Of a DNA stretch of 64,000 nucleotides, positions 57,864 to 64,000 are shown piece by piece. The notes below the pieces were generated by a model. It saw only the letters and a list, made by a program, of their open reading frames with translations, made no database searches and had not been told where the DNA came from. Made by a program: the position numbers and the translations under genes. Within the stretch, counting starts at the first letter, position 1. Each line of letters opens with the position of its first letter. The DNA comes from Methylotenera_A sp031422335 (GTDB lineage Bacteria; Pseudomonadota; Gammaproteobacteria; Burkholderiales; Methylophilaceae): contig JANOQW010000033.1 in the NCBI GenBank assembly GCA_031422335.1, positions 14,600-78,599 on the forward strand, given 5' to 3'.

Positions 57864-60155
57864 ATGATTGCACAGGAATTAGAGGTTTCTCTCCACATGG
57901 CATTTATGGACGCACGACAAAAGCGCCATGAGCTGATTACGGTCGAGCATTTATTGCTGGCGATGATTGATAATCCAACTGCGGCTGAAGTGTTACGAGC
58001 CTGTGGTGCAAAATTTGAAGTGTTACGCACCGAGCTAAGCCATTATATTGAAGAGCATACTCCCACTGTGGGCGGCGAAGAAGAAGTCGATACGCAGCCT
58101 ACTTTAGGTTTTCAGCGCGTCATTCAACGTGCCATGTTGCATGTGCAATCTAGCGGCAAAAAAGAAGTGACTGGTGCCAATGTATTGGTGGCGATCTACG
58201 GCGAAAAAGATTCACACGCGGTTTTCTTTTTGCATCAACAAGGCATTACACGCTTAGATGTGGTGAATTTTATCTCGCACGGCGTAGCCAAAATACCCGA
58301 AGGCGATGAAAAGCTAGGTAGCGGAGAAGCCGATACAGAGGCTGAAGGCACGCCCACTGGTGCGCTAGAGCAATTTACGCTTAATTTAAACGCACAAGTA
58401 GCGGCAGGTAAAATAGATCCGCTGATTGGCCGCGCGCCAGAGTTAGAACGTGTGATTCAAACTTTATGTCGTCGTCGCAAAAATAATCCATTGTTAGTTG
58501 GCGAGGCTGGCGTGGGTAAAACCGCCATTGCAGAAGGCTTGGCCAGCCGTATTGTCGGCAAAGAAATTCCTGAGGTATTGGCCAATGCCACGGTGTATTC
58601 ACTCGACATGGGCGCACTATTGGCAGGTACAAAATACCGCGGTGATTTTGAGGCGCGCTTAAAAGCAGTGATGAAACAACTGGCAGAACGCCCCGATGCG
58701 ATTTTATTTATTGATGAAATTCACACGCTGATTGGCGCAGGCGCTGCCAGTGGCGGTACGCTTGATGCCAGCAATTTGCTTAAACCTGCGCTTTCAAATG
58801 GTACACTTAAATGTATAGGCGCAACGACTTATCAGGAATATCGCGGAATTTTTGAGAAAGACCATGCGCTATCACGTCGCTTCCAAAAAATTGATGTAGC
58901 TGAACCCAGCGTGGCTGAAACTATTGAGATTTTAAAAGGCTTAAAATCACGCTTTGAAGAACACCACAGCGTGAAATATAGCGCAAGCGCGCTTAGCACA
59001 GCGGCCGAGCTTTCTGCTAAATATATTAATGATAGACACTTGCCCGACAAAGCCATTGACGTGATTGATGAGGCTGGTGCTGCGCAACGTATTTTGCCTA
59101 AAAATAAGCAGAAAAAAGTCATCGGCAATAAAGAGATTGAAGATATTGTGGCTAAAATTGCGCGCATTCCACCCAAAAATATCTCTAGCGATGACCGCAG
59201 TGCGCTTAAAACTTTAGAGCGCGACTTAAAGGCCGTAGTATTTGGCCAAGACAAAGCGATTGAAGTGCTCACCAGTGCCGTAAAAATGGCGCGCAGCGGC
59301 TTAGGCGGCAACAATAAACCTATCGGCAGCTTCTTATTCAGCGGTCCTACTGGTGTTGGTAAAACTGAGGTTGCCAAGCAGTTGGCCTACATTATGGGCG
59401 TGGAGCTGATTCGCTTTGATATGAGTGAATATATGGAGCGGCATGCCGTTAGCAGGCTTATTGGCGCGCCTCCTGGCTATGTCGGGTTTGAACAAGGTGG
59501 CTTGATGACCGAGGCGATTACCAAGCAACCATATTCGGTAATGCTATTGGATGAGATTGAAAAAGCGCACCCAGATATTTTTAATATTCTGTTGCAAGTA
59601 ATGGATCACGGTACATTGACCGACAACAACGGCCGCAAAGCCGATTTTAGAAACGTCACCATTATTATGACCACCAATGCGGGCGCGGAGAACTTAGCGC
59701 AATCAAGCATTGGTTTCACTAACAGCAAGCAAGCAGGCGACGAGCAAGCTGATATTAAACGCTTATTTAGCCCAGAGTTCCGCAATCGCTTGGATGCAAC
59801 CGTTTCTTTTGCTTCACTTTCACAAGACATTATCATCCGCGTGGTGGATAAATTCTTAATGCAATTAGAAGATCAATTGCACGAGAAAAAAGTAGAAGTG
59901 ACATTTAGTGATGCGCTTAAAAATTACTTGGGCAAAAAAGGCTTCGACCCACTGATGGGCGCACGCCCAATGGCTAGGTTGATTCAAGACACAATTCGCA
60001 AAGCGTTGGCCGATGAATTATTATTTGGCAAGTTAGCCAATGGTGGCAATGTGCACGTGGATATTGACGACAAAGACGAAGTGCAACTGGTGTTTGATGA
60101 GAAGCAGCAATCTTCAAAACCAGCCTCACCCAAACCAGAGGCCGAAACCGTTTAA
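57864..60155 (+). CDS. clpA: ATP-dependent Clp protease ATP-binding subunit ClpA
   Basis: ClpA is the AAA+ unfoldase that feeds substrates to ClpP. The 763-residue protein has the N domain (MIAQELEVSLHMAFMDARQK), Walker A sites GEAGVGKTAIAEGL (about 213) and GPTGVGKTEVAKQL (about 495), the Walker B sites ILFIDEIHTLIGAGAA and MLLDEIEKAHPD, and the ClpP-docking loop IGFTNSK. Its leader and ribosome-binding site lie inside the MITE-like element just upstream. A strong terminator follows. Confidence 0.97.
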   Translation: MIAQELEVSLHMAFMDARQKRHELITVEHLLLAMIDNPTAAEVLRACGAKFEVLRTELSHYIEEHTPTVGGEEEVDTQPTLGFQRVIQRAMLHVQSSGKKEVTGANVLVAIYGEKDSHAVFFLHQQGITRLDVVNFISHGVAKIPEGDEKLGSGEADTEAEGTPTGALEQFTLNLNAQVAAGKIDPLIGRAPELERVIQTLCRRRKNNPLLVGEAGVGKTAIAEGLASRIVGKEIPEVLANATVYSLDMGALLAGTKYRGDFEARLKAVMKQLAERPDAILFIDEIHTLIGAGAASGGTLDASNLLKPALSNGTLKCIGATTYQEYRGIFEKDHALSRRFQKIDVAEPSVAETIEILKGLKSRFEEHHSVKYSASALSTAAELSAKYINDRHLPDKAIDVIDEAGAAQRILPKNKQKKVIGNKEIEDIVAKIARIPPKNISSDDRSALKTLERDLKAVVFGQDKAIEVLTSAVKMARSGLGGNNKPIGSFLFSGPTGVGKTEVAKQLAYIMGVELIRFDMSEYMERHAVSRLIGAPPGYVGFEQGGLMTEAITKQPYSVMLLDEIEKAHPDIFNILLQVMDHGTLTDNNGRKADFRNVTIIMTTNAGAENLAQSSIGFTNSKQAGDEQADIKRLFSPEFRNRLDATVSFASLSQDIIIRVVDKFLMQLEDQLHEKKVEVTFSDALKNYLGKKGFDPLMGARPMARLIQDTIRKALADELLFGKLANGGNVHVDIDDKDEVQLVFDEKQQSSKPASPKPEAETV

Positions 60156-60197
60156 TTGGCTAAATAGGTTCAACAAATTACCCGAGCAAGTCGGGGC

Positions 60198-60236
60198 AAA
60201 AAACCCGACTTTTATAGATTAGAAGTCGGGTTTTTT
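60198..60236. terminator. Bidirectional terminator of clpA and the GST gene
   Basis: AAAAAACCCGACTT and AAGTCGGGTTTTTT enclose an 11-base loop and give T-runs on both strands. The minus-strand GST coding sequence ends inside it: its last codons (KNPTSNL) are encoded by one stem arm and the loop. Confidence 0.93.
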
Positions 60237-60811
60237 GTCATGATACTTTTGAATAAATCTGAATTTATCCAGTTATCCAACCAAACTCGCAGCTTGGGAT
60301 AAGGGGCGATTTCAAACCATGCTGCATCTACTGCAGCAAACTGGCGAATAAACGGAAAAATCGCGATATCAGCCAAACTGGGCGTGGCTTTTAGCAAATA
60401 TTTATTTTCACTAAGCAGACTTTCCAGTTTTTGCAAAAACACTTCACCTTGTGCACGATGTTGAATTTTTGTCTTGATTGAATACCGCTCAGGATATTTG
60501 TAACCATCTAATGCTTGTTTAAAACTTGTATCATTTTCTAAAATAAGTGCCCTGCAGACCGCATGGATATTGGTTCCTAGGGCATGTTTTTGCAATGCCC
60601 ATTGCATAATGGCTAAGCTCTCATCAATCACCGTACCATCTACCAAAATCAGCACAGGTACGGTAGCTTTAGGTGAAATTTGTAGCATGTATGCAGGTTT
60701 TTTGCGCAGTGAAATCTCACGAATTTCTACTTCAATACTAGCTAACTTTAATGCCATTCGTGCACGCATGGCATAGGGGCAACGACGGTAGCTATATAGT
60801 ATGGACAGCAT
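60212..60811 (-). CDS. Glutathione S-transferase family protein
   Basis: The 199-residue protein begins MLSILYSYRRCPYAMRARMA, a thioredoxin-like N-domain with a CPYA active-site-type motif, followed by ATVPVLILVDGTVIDESLAI and a helical C-domain ending in KLRVWLDNWI. Proteins of this type use or bind glutathione in detoxification or redox reactions. The gene overlaps the pyrD start by one base. It contains a palindromic repeat copy (60548-60586) encoding HALGTNIHAVCRA between the two domains, where homologues have a variable DPxxW-type loop. Confidence 0.9.
   Translation of the reverse strand: MLSILYSYRRCPYAMRARMALKLASIEVEIREISLRKKPAYMLQISPKATVPVLILVDGTVIDESLAIMQWALQKHALGTNIHAVCRALILENDTSFKQALDGYKYPERYSIKTKIQHRAQGEVFLQKLESLLSENKYLLKATPSLADIAIFPFIRQFAAVDAAWFEIAPYPKLRVWLDNWINSDLFKSIMTKNPTSNL
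60548..60586 (+). repeat. Palindromic repeat copy inside the GST gene
   Basis: Both arms are well kept (TGCCCTGCAGACC and TTCCTAGGGCA) around an exact core GCATGGATATTGG (60561-60573). In gene sense it is read HALGTNIHAVCRA, the same frame as in the YgjP-like gene. It falls in the linker between the two GST domains. Confidence 0.9.
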
Positions 60812-61827
60812 TAGCCCAAAGTTTTACAAATATCGTGCACCAGCTTTGGCCCTTGGTAAATCAGCCCACTGTACACTTGCACCAAGCTAGCACCTGCCGC
60901 GATTTTTTCTTGCGCATCGGCACCTGTTAAAATGCCGCCCTCACCAATAATTGGTAGTGCGTTTTGTAGCTGTTTTGCAAGTTGCTGAATGACAATAGTG
61001 GATTGATTTTTAACTGGTGCGCCCGATAAACCGCCTGTTTCCTCGGCATTTTGCATACCTTTTACTGCATCGCGGCTGAGTGTAGTGTTGGTCGCAATCA
61101 CGCCATCTATCTGATGCTGCATGAGCAAATCAGCTATTTCTATTACCTGATCTTGCGTTAAATCTGGCGCAATTTTTAGTGTCATTGGCACATATTTACC
61201 ATGCTTTTGTGCCAGTGTTGCTTGCTCTAATTTAAGCCTAGCAAGCAAGCCAGATAAGGCTTCTGCTACTTGCAAATCACGCAAATTTTTAGTATTGGGT
61301 GACGAAATATTCACCGTAATGTAGCTGGCATGCGCATAGACTTTTTGCATGCAAATGATGTAATCATTAACGGCTTTATCATTTGGCGTATCAAAATTTT
61401 TGCCAATATTAATTCCAAGCACACCCTTATATTTTGCTGCTTTTACATTTTCAACTAAATTATCTACGCCCAAGTTATTAAAGCCAAAGCGATTAATAAT
61501 GCCTTGCGCCTCAGTCACACGGAACAAGCGTGGCTTTGCGTTACCTGGCTGGGCGCGCGGTGTCACAGTGCCAATCTCGATAAAGCCAAACCCCAATTTC
61601 GCCATACCATTAATCACTGCGCCATTTTTATCTAGCCCCGCCGCCAAACCAACAGCATTGGGAAAAGTAATGCCCATGACTTGTCTTGGTGTACATTTTG
61701 GGGACTGTGGGTAAAGGCTTAAAAGCCCTAATTTTTCAGAAAACTTAAGACTTTTTAAAGCAAGGTCATGCGCAAACTCAGCATCCAGCTGAAACAACAA
61801 AGGTTTGGCGAGTGAGTAAATGTTCAT
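60811..61827 (-). CDS. pyrD: Dihydroorotate dehydrogenase (quinone, class 2)
   Basis: This FMN enzyme on the inner-membrane face oxidises dihydroorotate to orotate in pyrimidine synthesis, passing electrons to quinone. The 338-residue protein has an N-terminal membrane-associated helix, VGLAAGLDKNGAVINGMAKL, the catalytic-loop VNISSPNTKNLRDLQ (about 176-190) and NTTLSRDAVKGMQNAEETGG plus GGLSGAPVKNQ, typical of class 2. It ends at the start of the GST gene. Confidence 0.97.
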   Translation of the reverse strand: MNIYSLAKPLLFQLDAEFAHDLALKSLKFSEKLGLLSLYPQSPKCTPRQVMGITFPNAVGLAAGLDKNGAVINGMAKLGFGFIEIGTVTPRAQPGNAKPRLFRVTEAQGIINRFGFNNLGVDNLVENVKAAKYKGVLGINIGKNFDTPNDKAVNDYIICMQKVYAHASYITVNISSPNTKNLRDLQVAEALSGLLARLKLEQATLAQKHGKYVPMTLKIAPDLTQDQVIEIADLLMQHQIDGVIATNTTLSRDAVKGMQNAEETGGLSGAPVKNQSTIVIQQLAKQLQNALPIIGEGGILTGADAQEKIAAGASLVQVYSGLIYQGPKLVHDICKTLG

Positions 61828-61885
61828 ATCGATATTTTACGCGAGATCACTGCTTTTTTGATAAAACTCAAAGCCAAGTAATTGC

Positions 61886-62662
61886 TTAGTTATCAATCAC
61901 ACGGACTGTAAATTTAAAACCGCATGATCTACATTTAAACAATCGCCCATCGTGCCCTGCTGCTAATGGTTGCACGCCACATTTTGGGCAGCGCACATCA
62001 TCATTTTCATGTGCTATTTCTACATAACCATTAATAGGCATATTGCTGAAAGCCAATGGCTCAACAAATTGTTTATGATAAAAAGTACCCAGAACTATCA
62101 TAAACAATGCTGACAATTCCAGTATCGTATTGATTTTTATACCAAAAATATTGCTATTGATTAATATATCTATGTGATGAAAAGAGGCAGCGCGAATAAC
62201 AGTAAACGTGCAAAGCAAAATAATGCCAACCCACACCAACTTGTAATGTCGCCAAGAATTAGCCAAAAAAAGCCTTAAACTCAGCAACACAATCAACATG
62301 CCCAAGCTCAGCGCAACAATAAACGCAAATTGCATAGTACGTCTTTGTGCATACCAGCCATTCGCAAGTGCCGAATCGCGCATTACTTGCGTAAACCAAC
62401 TTTGCAAATCTAACTGCTTATTAATACCCATCAAAAATAACGCTGCAGCCAATATCAGCCAAAATCGAGTGGCACCACCCTGCGCTTTTACGATGCGCGC
62501 TTGTCTTAAACAACATATTGCCGCAAGCCAATATGCGGCTACCGTTAGCCAGCCAAAAATCGTTGGGTCACCAATGCCAGCATGCCAGCGACCATCCAGT
62601 ACTGCGGCAAAAATTAGGCTGCTTTGTAGTGATATAAATAGTATTAAATACAACTTATTCAT
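61886..62662 (-). CDS. Membrane protein with C-terminal zinc ribbon
   Basis: The 258-residue protein has about six hydrophobic segments (residues about 4-22, 37-55, 68-85, 110-132, 140-160 and 175-195) and a C-terminal zinc ribbon RCPKCGVQPL ... LFKCRSCGF (two CxxC pairs near 227-250). I recognise no full-length family. It lies 58 bases upstream of pyrD on the same strand and might be co-transcribed. Its promoter region contains the last palindromic repeat copy. Confidence 0.8.
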   Translation of the reverse strand: MNKLYLILFISLQSSLIFAAVLDGRWHAGIGDPTIFGWLTVAAYWLAAICCLRQARIVKAQGGATRFWLILAAALFLMGINKQLDLQSWFTQVMRDSALANGWYAQRRTMQFAFIVALSLGMLIVLLSLRLFLANSWRHYKLVWVGIILLCTFTVIRAASFHHIDILINSNIFGIKINTILELSALFMIVLGTFYHKQFVEPLAFSNMPINGYVEIAHENDDVRCPKCGVQPLAAGHDGRLFKCRSCGFKFTVRVIDN

Positions 62663-62696
62663 ACGTATATTCTAGCGCGAATACAGGCAAAAAAAC

Positions 62697-62735
62697 ATGC
62701 CCTGCAAGGCGCGTGGATATTGGCTTGTAGAGCAT
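62697..62735. repeat. Palindromic repeat copy upstream of the zinc-ribbon gene
   Basis: Arms ATGCCCTGCAAGG and CTTGTAGAGCAT flank GCGTGGATATTGG (one change in the core). It is the first of three repeat types stacked in this intergenic region. Confidence 0.87.
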
Positions 62736-62744
62736 TGCTTATTT

Positions 62745-62824
62745 GTCATTCTGAGCGTAGCGAAGAATCCAGCTTTTAAAAAGCTAATCGTAACTTCTGG
62801 ATTCTTCGCTGCGCTCAGAATGAC
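62745..62824. repeat. Large hairpin repeat (GTCATTCTGAGCG type)
   Basis: GTCATTCTGAGCGTAGCGAA and its inverse (ending in CTCAGAATGAC) frame an 80-base near-palindrome with a short central TTTTAAAAAG. Units with this GTCATTCTGAGCG signature are common dispersed repeats in many bacteria. Confidence 0.85.
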
Positions 62825-62829
62825 GGTGG

Positions 62830-63060
62830 AAAATAGATGGTTTTGACTTTGAATTCCCCTTGCCGCGCCTTCGGCTTGAGCGGCAGATGGATAAGCGGCG
62901 AGGACTGTTTGAGTGCTGAAAGCACGAGTTCCGCAGCCGCCCAGATGCGGCGCTAAGACCGAAGGAAACAAGCGGCAGCGGGGTAGCTTTTTCTTTGGTT
63001 TCTTTCTTTTGGCTAAGCAAAAGAAAGAAACTCGCATGTCGCGCGAGAGCGACAATGACC
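62830..63060. repeat. GC-rich repeat-like block with internal hairpin
   Basis: The block is clearly GC-richer than its surroundings and its composition (CGCGCCTTCGGC, GGCGAGGACTG, CGAGTTCCGCAGCCG) matches a type of dispersed betaproteobacterial repeat I recall. A perfect 14-bp hairpin GTTTCTTTCTTTTG / CAAAAGAAAGAAAC lies at 62998-63031. Boundaries are approximate. Confidence 0.6.
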
Positions 63061-63124
63061 TTACAGGTAGTAAACTATTAAAATCAATTGAATGAAACTA
63101 TAAAGTTTTGCTAGGAAAGCATCC

Positions 63125-63733
63125 ATGAGCAAAGTAATTAAGGGTAACGATGGTCCAGTGCTAGGAATATATTCAAGTAAGGACATGTTTGAAAAGCTAA
63201 AATATGAGTCGCTTCGGTTACAAAAAGATTGGCAAAGTTCCTACGACTCTTTCAATTTTTTAGTCACTGCTTGGCATCTATTTCAAGACTGGCCTAAAAG
63301 CGATGCGACACGTAGTCCATCTCGACTTAAACGTCAAAAAAATAGGCTCTCCACCGAAATGATACTTGTATTAGATATAGTTAGAGACTTAACCAATGGA
63401 AGTAAGCATTTTACATTAGACCCAAAAGCCGCAAAAAACCGTCGAGTAGATGAAGTCCACACTGGTAACGAGGTTGGGTTTTATCAATATTTCTTTCATG
63501 AAGATTTACCGGCTGTCACTGTAGAAACTCACTGGTATTTCAGTATCCGAGTACTACACAACATATTGATGCAATACTTTACATGGGTGTTCAATGACTC
63601 GGTTTCAGAAAAAAACTTTCCAAGTGAAATTAGTGAGGCTATTTTGTACTGCAATATAGCAAAACGCTCTAGTGGACCTTCGCCAGTAGTTTGGCTAGAA
63701 GGTATAGAGGGTGCATATCCGCAGCGCAAATAA
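63125..63733 (+). CDS. Uncharacterised protein, possibly HEPN-like
   Basis: The 202-residue soluble protein is rich in helices and aromatic residues. It contains FNFLVTAWHLFQDWPK (about 43-58), LDIVRDLTNGSKHFTLDPKA (about 82-101, an R-x-x-N-G-x-K-H pattern) and HWYFSIRVLHNILMQYFTWV. The R...N..KH arrangement in a helical protein recalls HEPN-type domains of defence or toxin systems, but I do not recognise the family and no partner gene is visible. GGAAAG precedes the ATG. Its position behind a repeat island suggests accessory DNA. Confidence 0.6.
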   Translation: MSKVIKGNDGPVLGIYSSKDMFEKLKYESLRLQKDWQSSYDSFNFLVTAWHLFQDWPKSDATRSPSRLKRQKNRLSTEMILVLDIVRDLTNGSKHFTLDPKAAKNRRVDEVHTGNEVGFYQYFFHEDLPAVTVETHWYFSIRVLHNILMQYFTWVFNDSVSEKNFPSEISEAILYCNIAKRSSGPSPVVWLEGIEGAYPQRK

Positions 63734-63752
63734 GCACCCCATAATTCAAACC

Positions 63753-64000
63753 TTACCCCAACGCTACTTCCACCAAATTATCACTAAACGTCGTCGAATG
63801 CCCCATATCCCCAAACTCGGCTGAGCTAATACAATTCACCGTGCCATCATTCAGTTGTCGCCAATAGCCTAGCGTGGCGACCACAATGCCGGGGTTTACA
63901 TCTTTGGTGATGCGCGCATCACCTTCAAACGCGCCTCGGTCGTTAAACACTTTCACCGTTGCGCCTTCTAAAATACCCCGAGTTGCGGCATCTAGCGGGT
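63753..64000 (-). CDS. Molybdopterin oxidoreductase, C-terminal end (partial)
   Basis: The visible 81 residues read PLDAATRGILEGATVKVFND followed by RGAFEGDARI and PGIVVATLGYWRQLNDGTVN, the C-terminal molybdopterin-dinucleotide-binding domain shared by formate dehydrogenase- and DMSO reductase-like enzymes. It ends in FSDNLVEVALG. The remainder lies beyond the window, so subfamily and substrate cannot be assigned. Confidence 0.82.
   Translation of the reverse strand, partial: PLDAATRGILEGATVKVFNDRGAFEGDARITKDVNPGIVVATLGYWRQLNDGTVNCISSAEFGDMGHSTTFSDNLVEVALG

Larger units (their letters stand above)
62663..63124. other. Gene-free repeat island between the zinc-ribbon gene and the next gene
   Basis: This 460-bp stretch holds, in order, a palindromic repeat copy (62697-62735), a large hairpin (62745-62824) and a GC-rich repeat-like block (about 62830-63060). 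Long open frames on both strands here are by-products of the symmetric, GC-rich sequence and I do not call genes. Confidence 0.75.

Noticed and set aside
62672..63055. Long open frames on both strands across the repeat island
   Set aside because: They arise from GC-rich, near-symmetric repeat sequence, lack ribosome-binding sites, and run through hairpins.
1..64000. CRISPR arrays, prophage, transposases or integrases
   Set aside because: No regularly spaced direct repeats, cas genes, phage structural genes or transposase domains were seen.

Overview
The window looks like a core-genome segment of a betaproteobacterium, most likely a Methylophilaceae (Methylotenera-like) strain. The signs are the gene order lnt / glyQ-glyS-gmhB-plsC, yajC-secD-secF next to tgt, clpS-clpA, recA-recX-alaS, a moderately AT-rich base composition (judged by eye), and best-fit family features throughout. 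The genus is inference; the class is well supported. No rRNA, prophage, transposase or CRISPR array is present. Two tRNAs are present.

Layout: 1-6 kb holds the start of mscL, lnt, and then a four-gene cassette (small membrane protein, tri-histidine fatty acid hydroxylase/sterol desaturase-like protein, GH3-type acyl-adenylating enzyme, enolase-superfamily dipeptide-epimerase-like enzyme) lying between lnt and glyQ. 6-15 kb has glyQ, a GIY-YIG gene bracketed by short palindromic repeats, glyS, gmhB, plsC, a YgjP-type metallopeptidase, a Sco1-like protein, ilvE, a DUF4160/DUF2442 pair, a CHCC zinc-finger protein, a PD-(D/E)XK-like protein and murI. 15-24 kb has cobalamin adenosyltransferase, pcnB-folK-deoxynucleoside kinase-panB, two opposite-strand genes, then panC-panD-rsfS-rlmH. 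24-34 kb has phr, mlaA, pmbA, yjgA/darP, an antiporter, a PDZ protein, mog, a VanZ-like protein, and thiL-pgpA-pncC. 34-42 kb has recA, recX, alaS, lysC, tRNA-Ser, tRNA-Arg, ffh and a CcsA/YpjD-like protein. 42-50 kb is mostly minus strand: a DUF2235 hydrolase, a HAD phosphatase, an EamA transporter, leuA, pssA and a YnbA/PlsC/YnbB-like phospholipid set. 50-64 kb has tgt, small membrane proteins, yajC-secDF, a CorC-like protein, clpS-clpA, a GST, pyrD, a zinc-ribbon membrane protein, a composite repeat island, an unknown protein and the C-terminus of a molybdopterin oxidoreductase.

The most notable structure is a family of roughly 38-bp palindromic repeats (arms TGCCCTGCA / TGCAGGGCA around a conserved core GCATGGATATTGG). 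The 13-base core occurs exactly nine times, against about 0.002 expected by chance. Several copies are intergenic, usually at gene ends. Others lie inside protein-coding genes and are read in three different reading frames (YgjP-like, ThiL, CDP-alcohol phosphatidyltransferase, GST, Lnt, perhaps Phr). A consensus copy has no stop codon in any of the six frames, so the element can be translated wherever it lands, much like the Rickettsia palindromic elements. A second, longer MITE-like family (copies of about 92 and 143 bp) ends directly at the start codons of the deoxynucleoside kinase and clpA and appears to supply their ribosome-binding regions.
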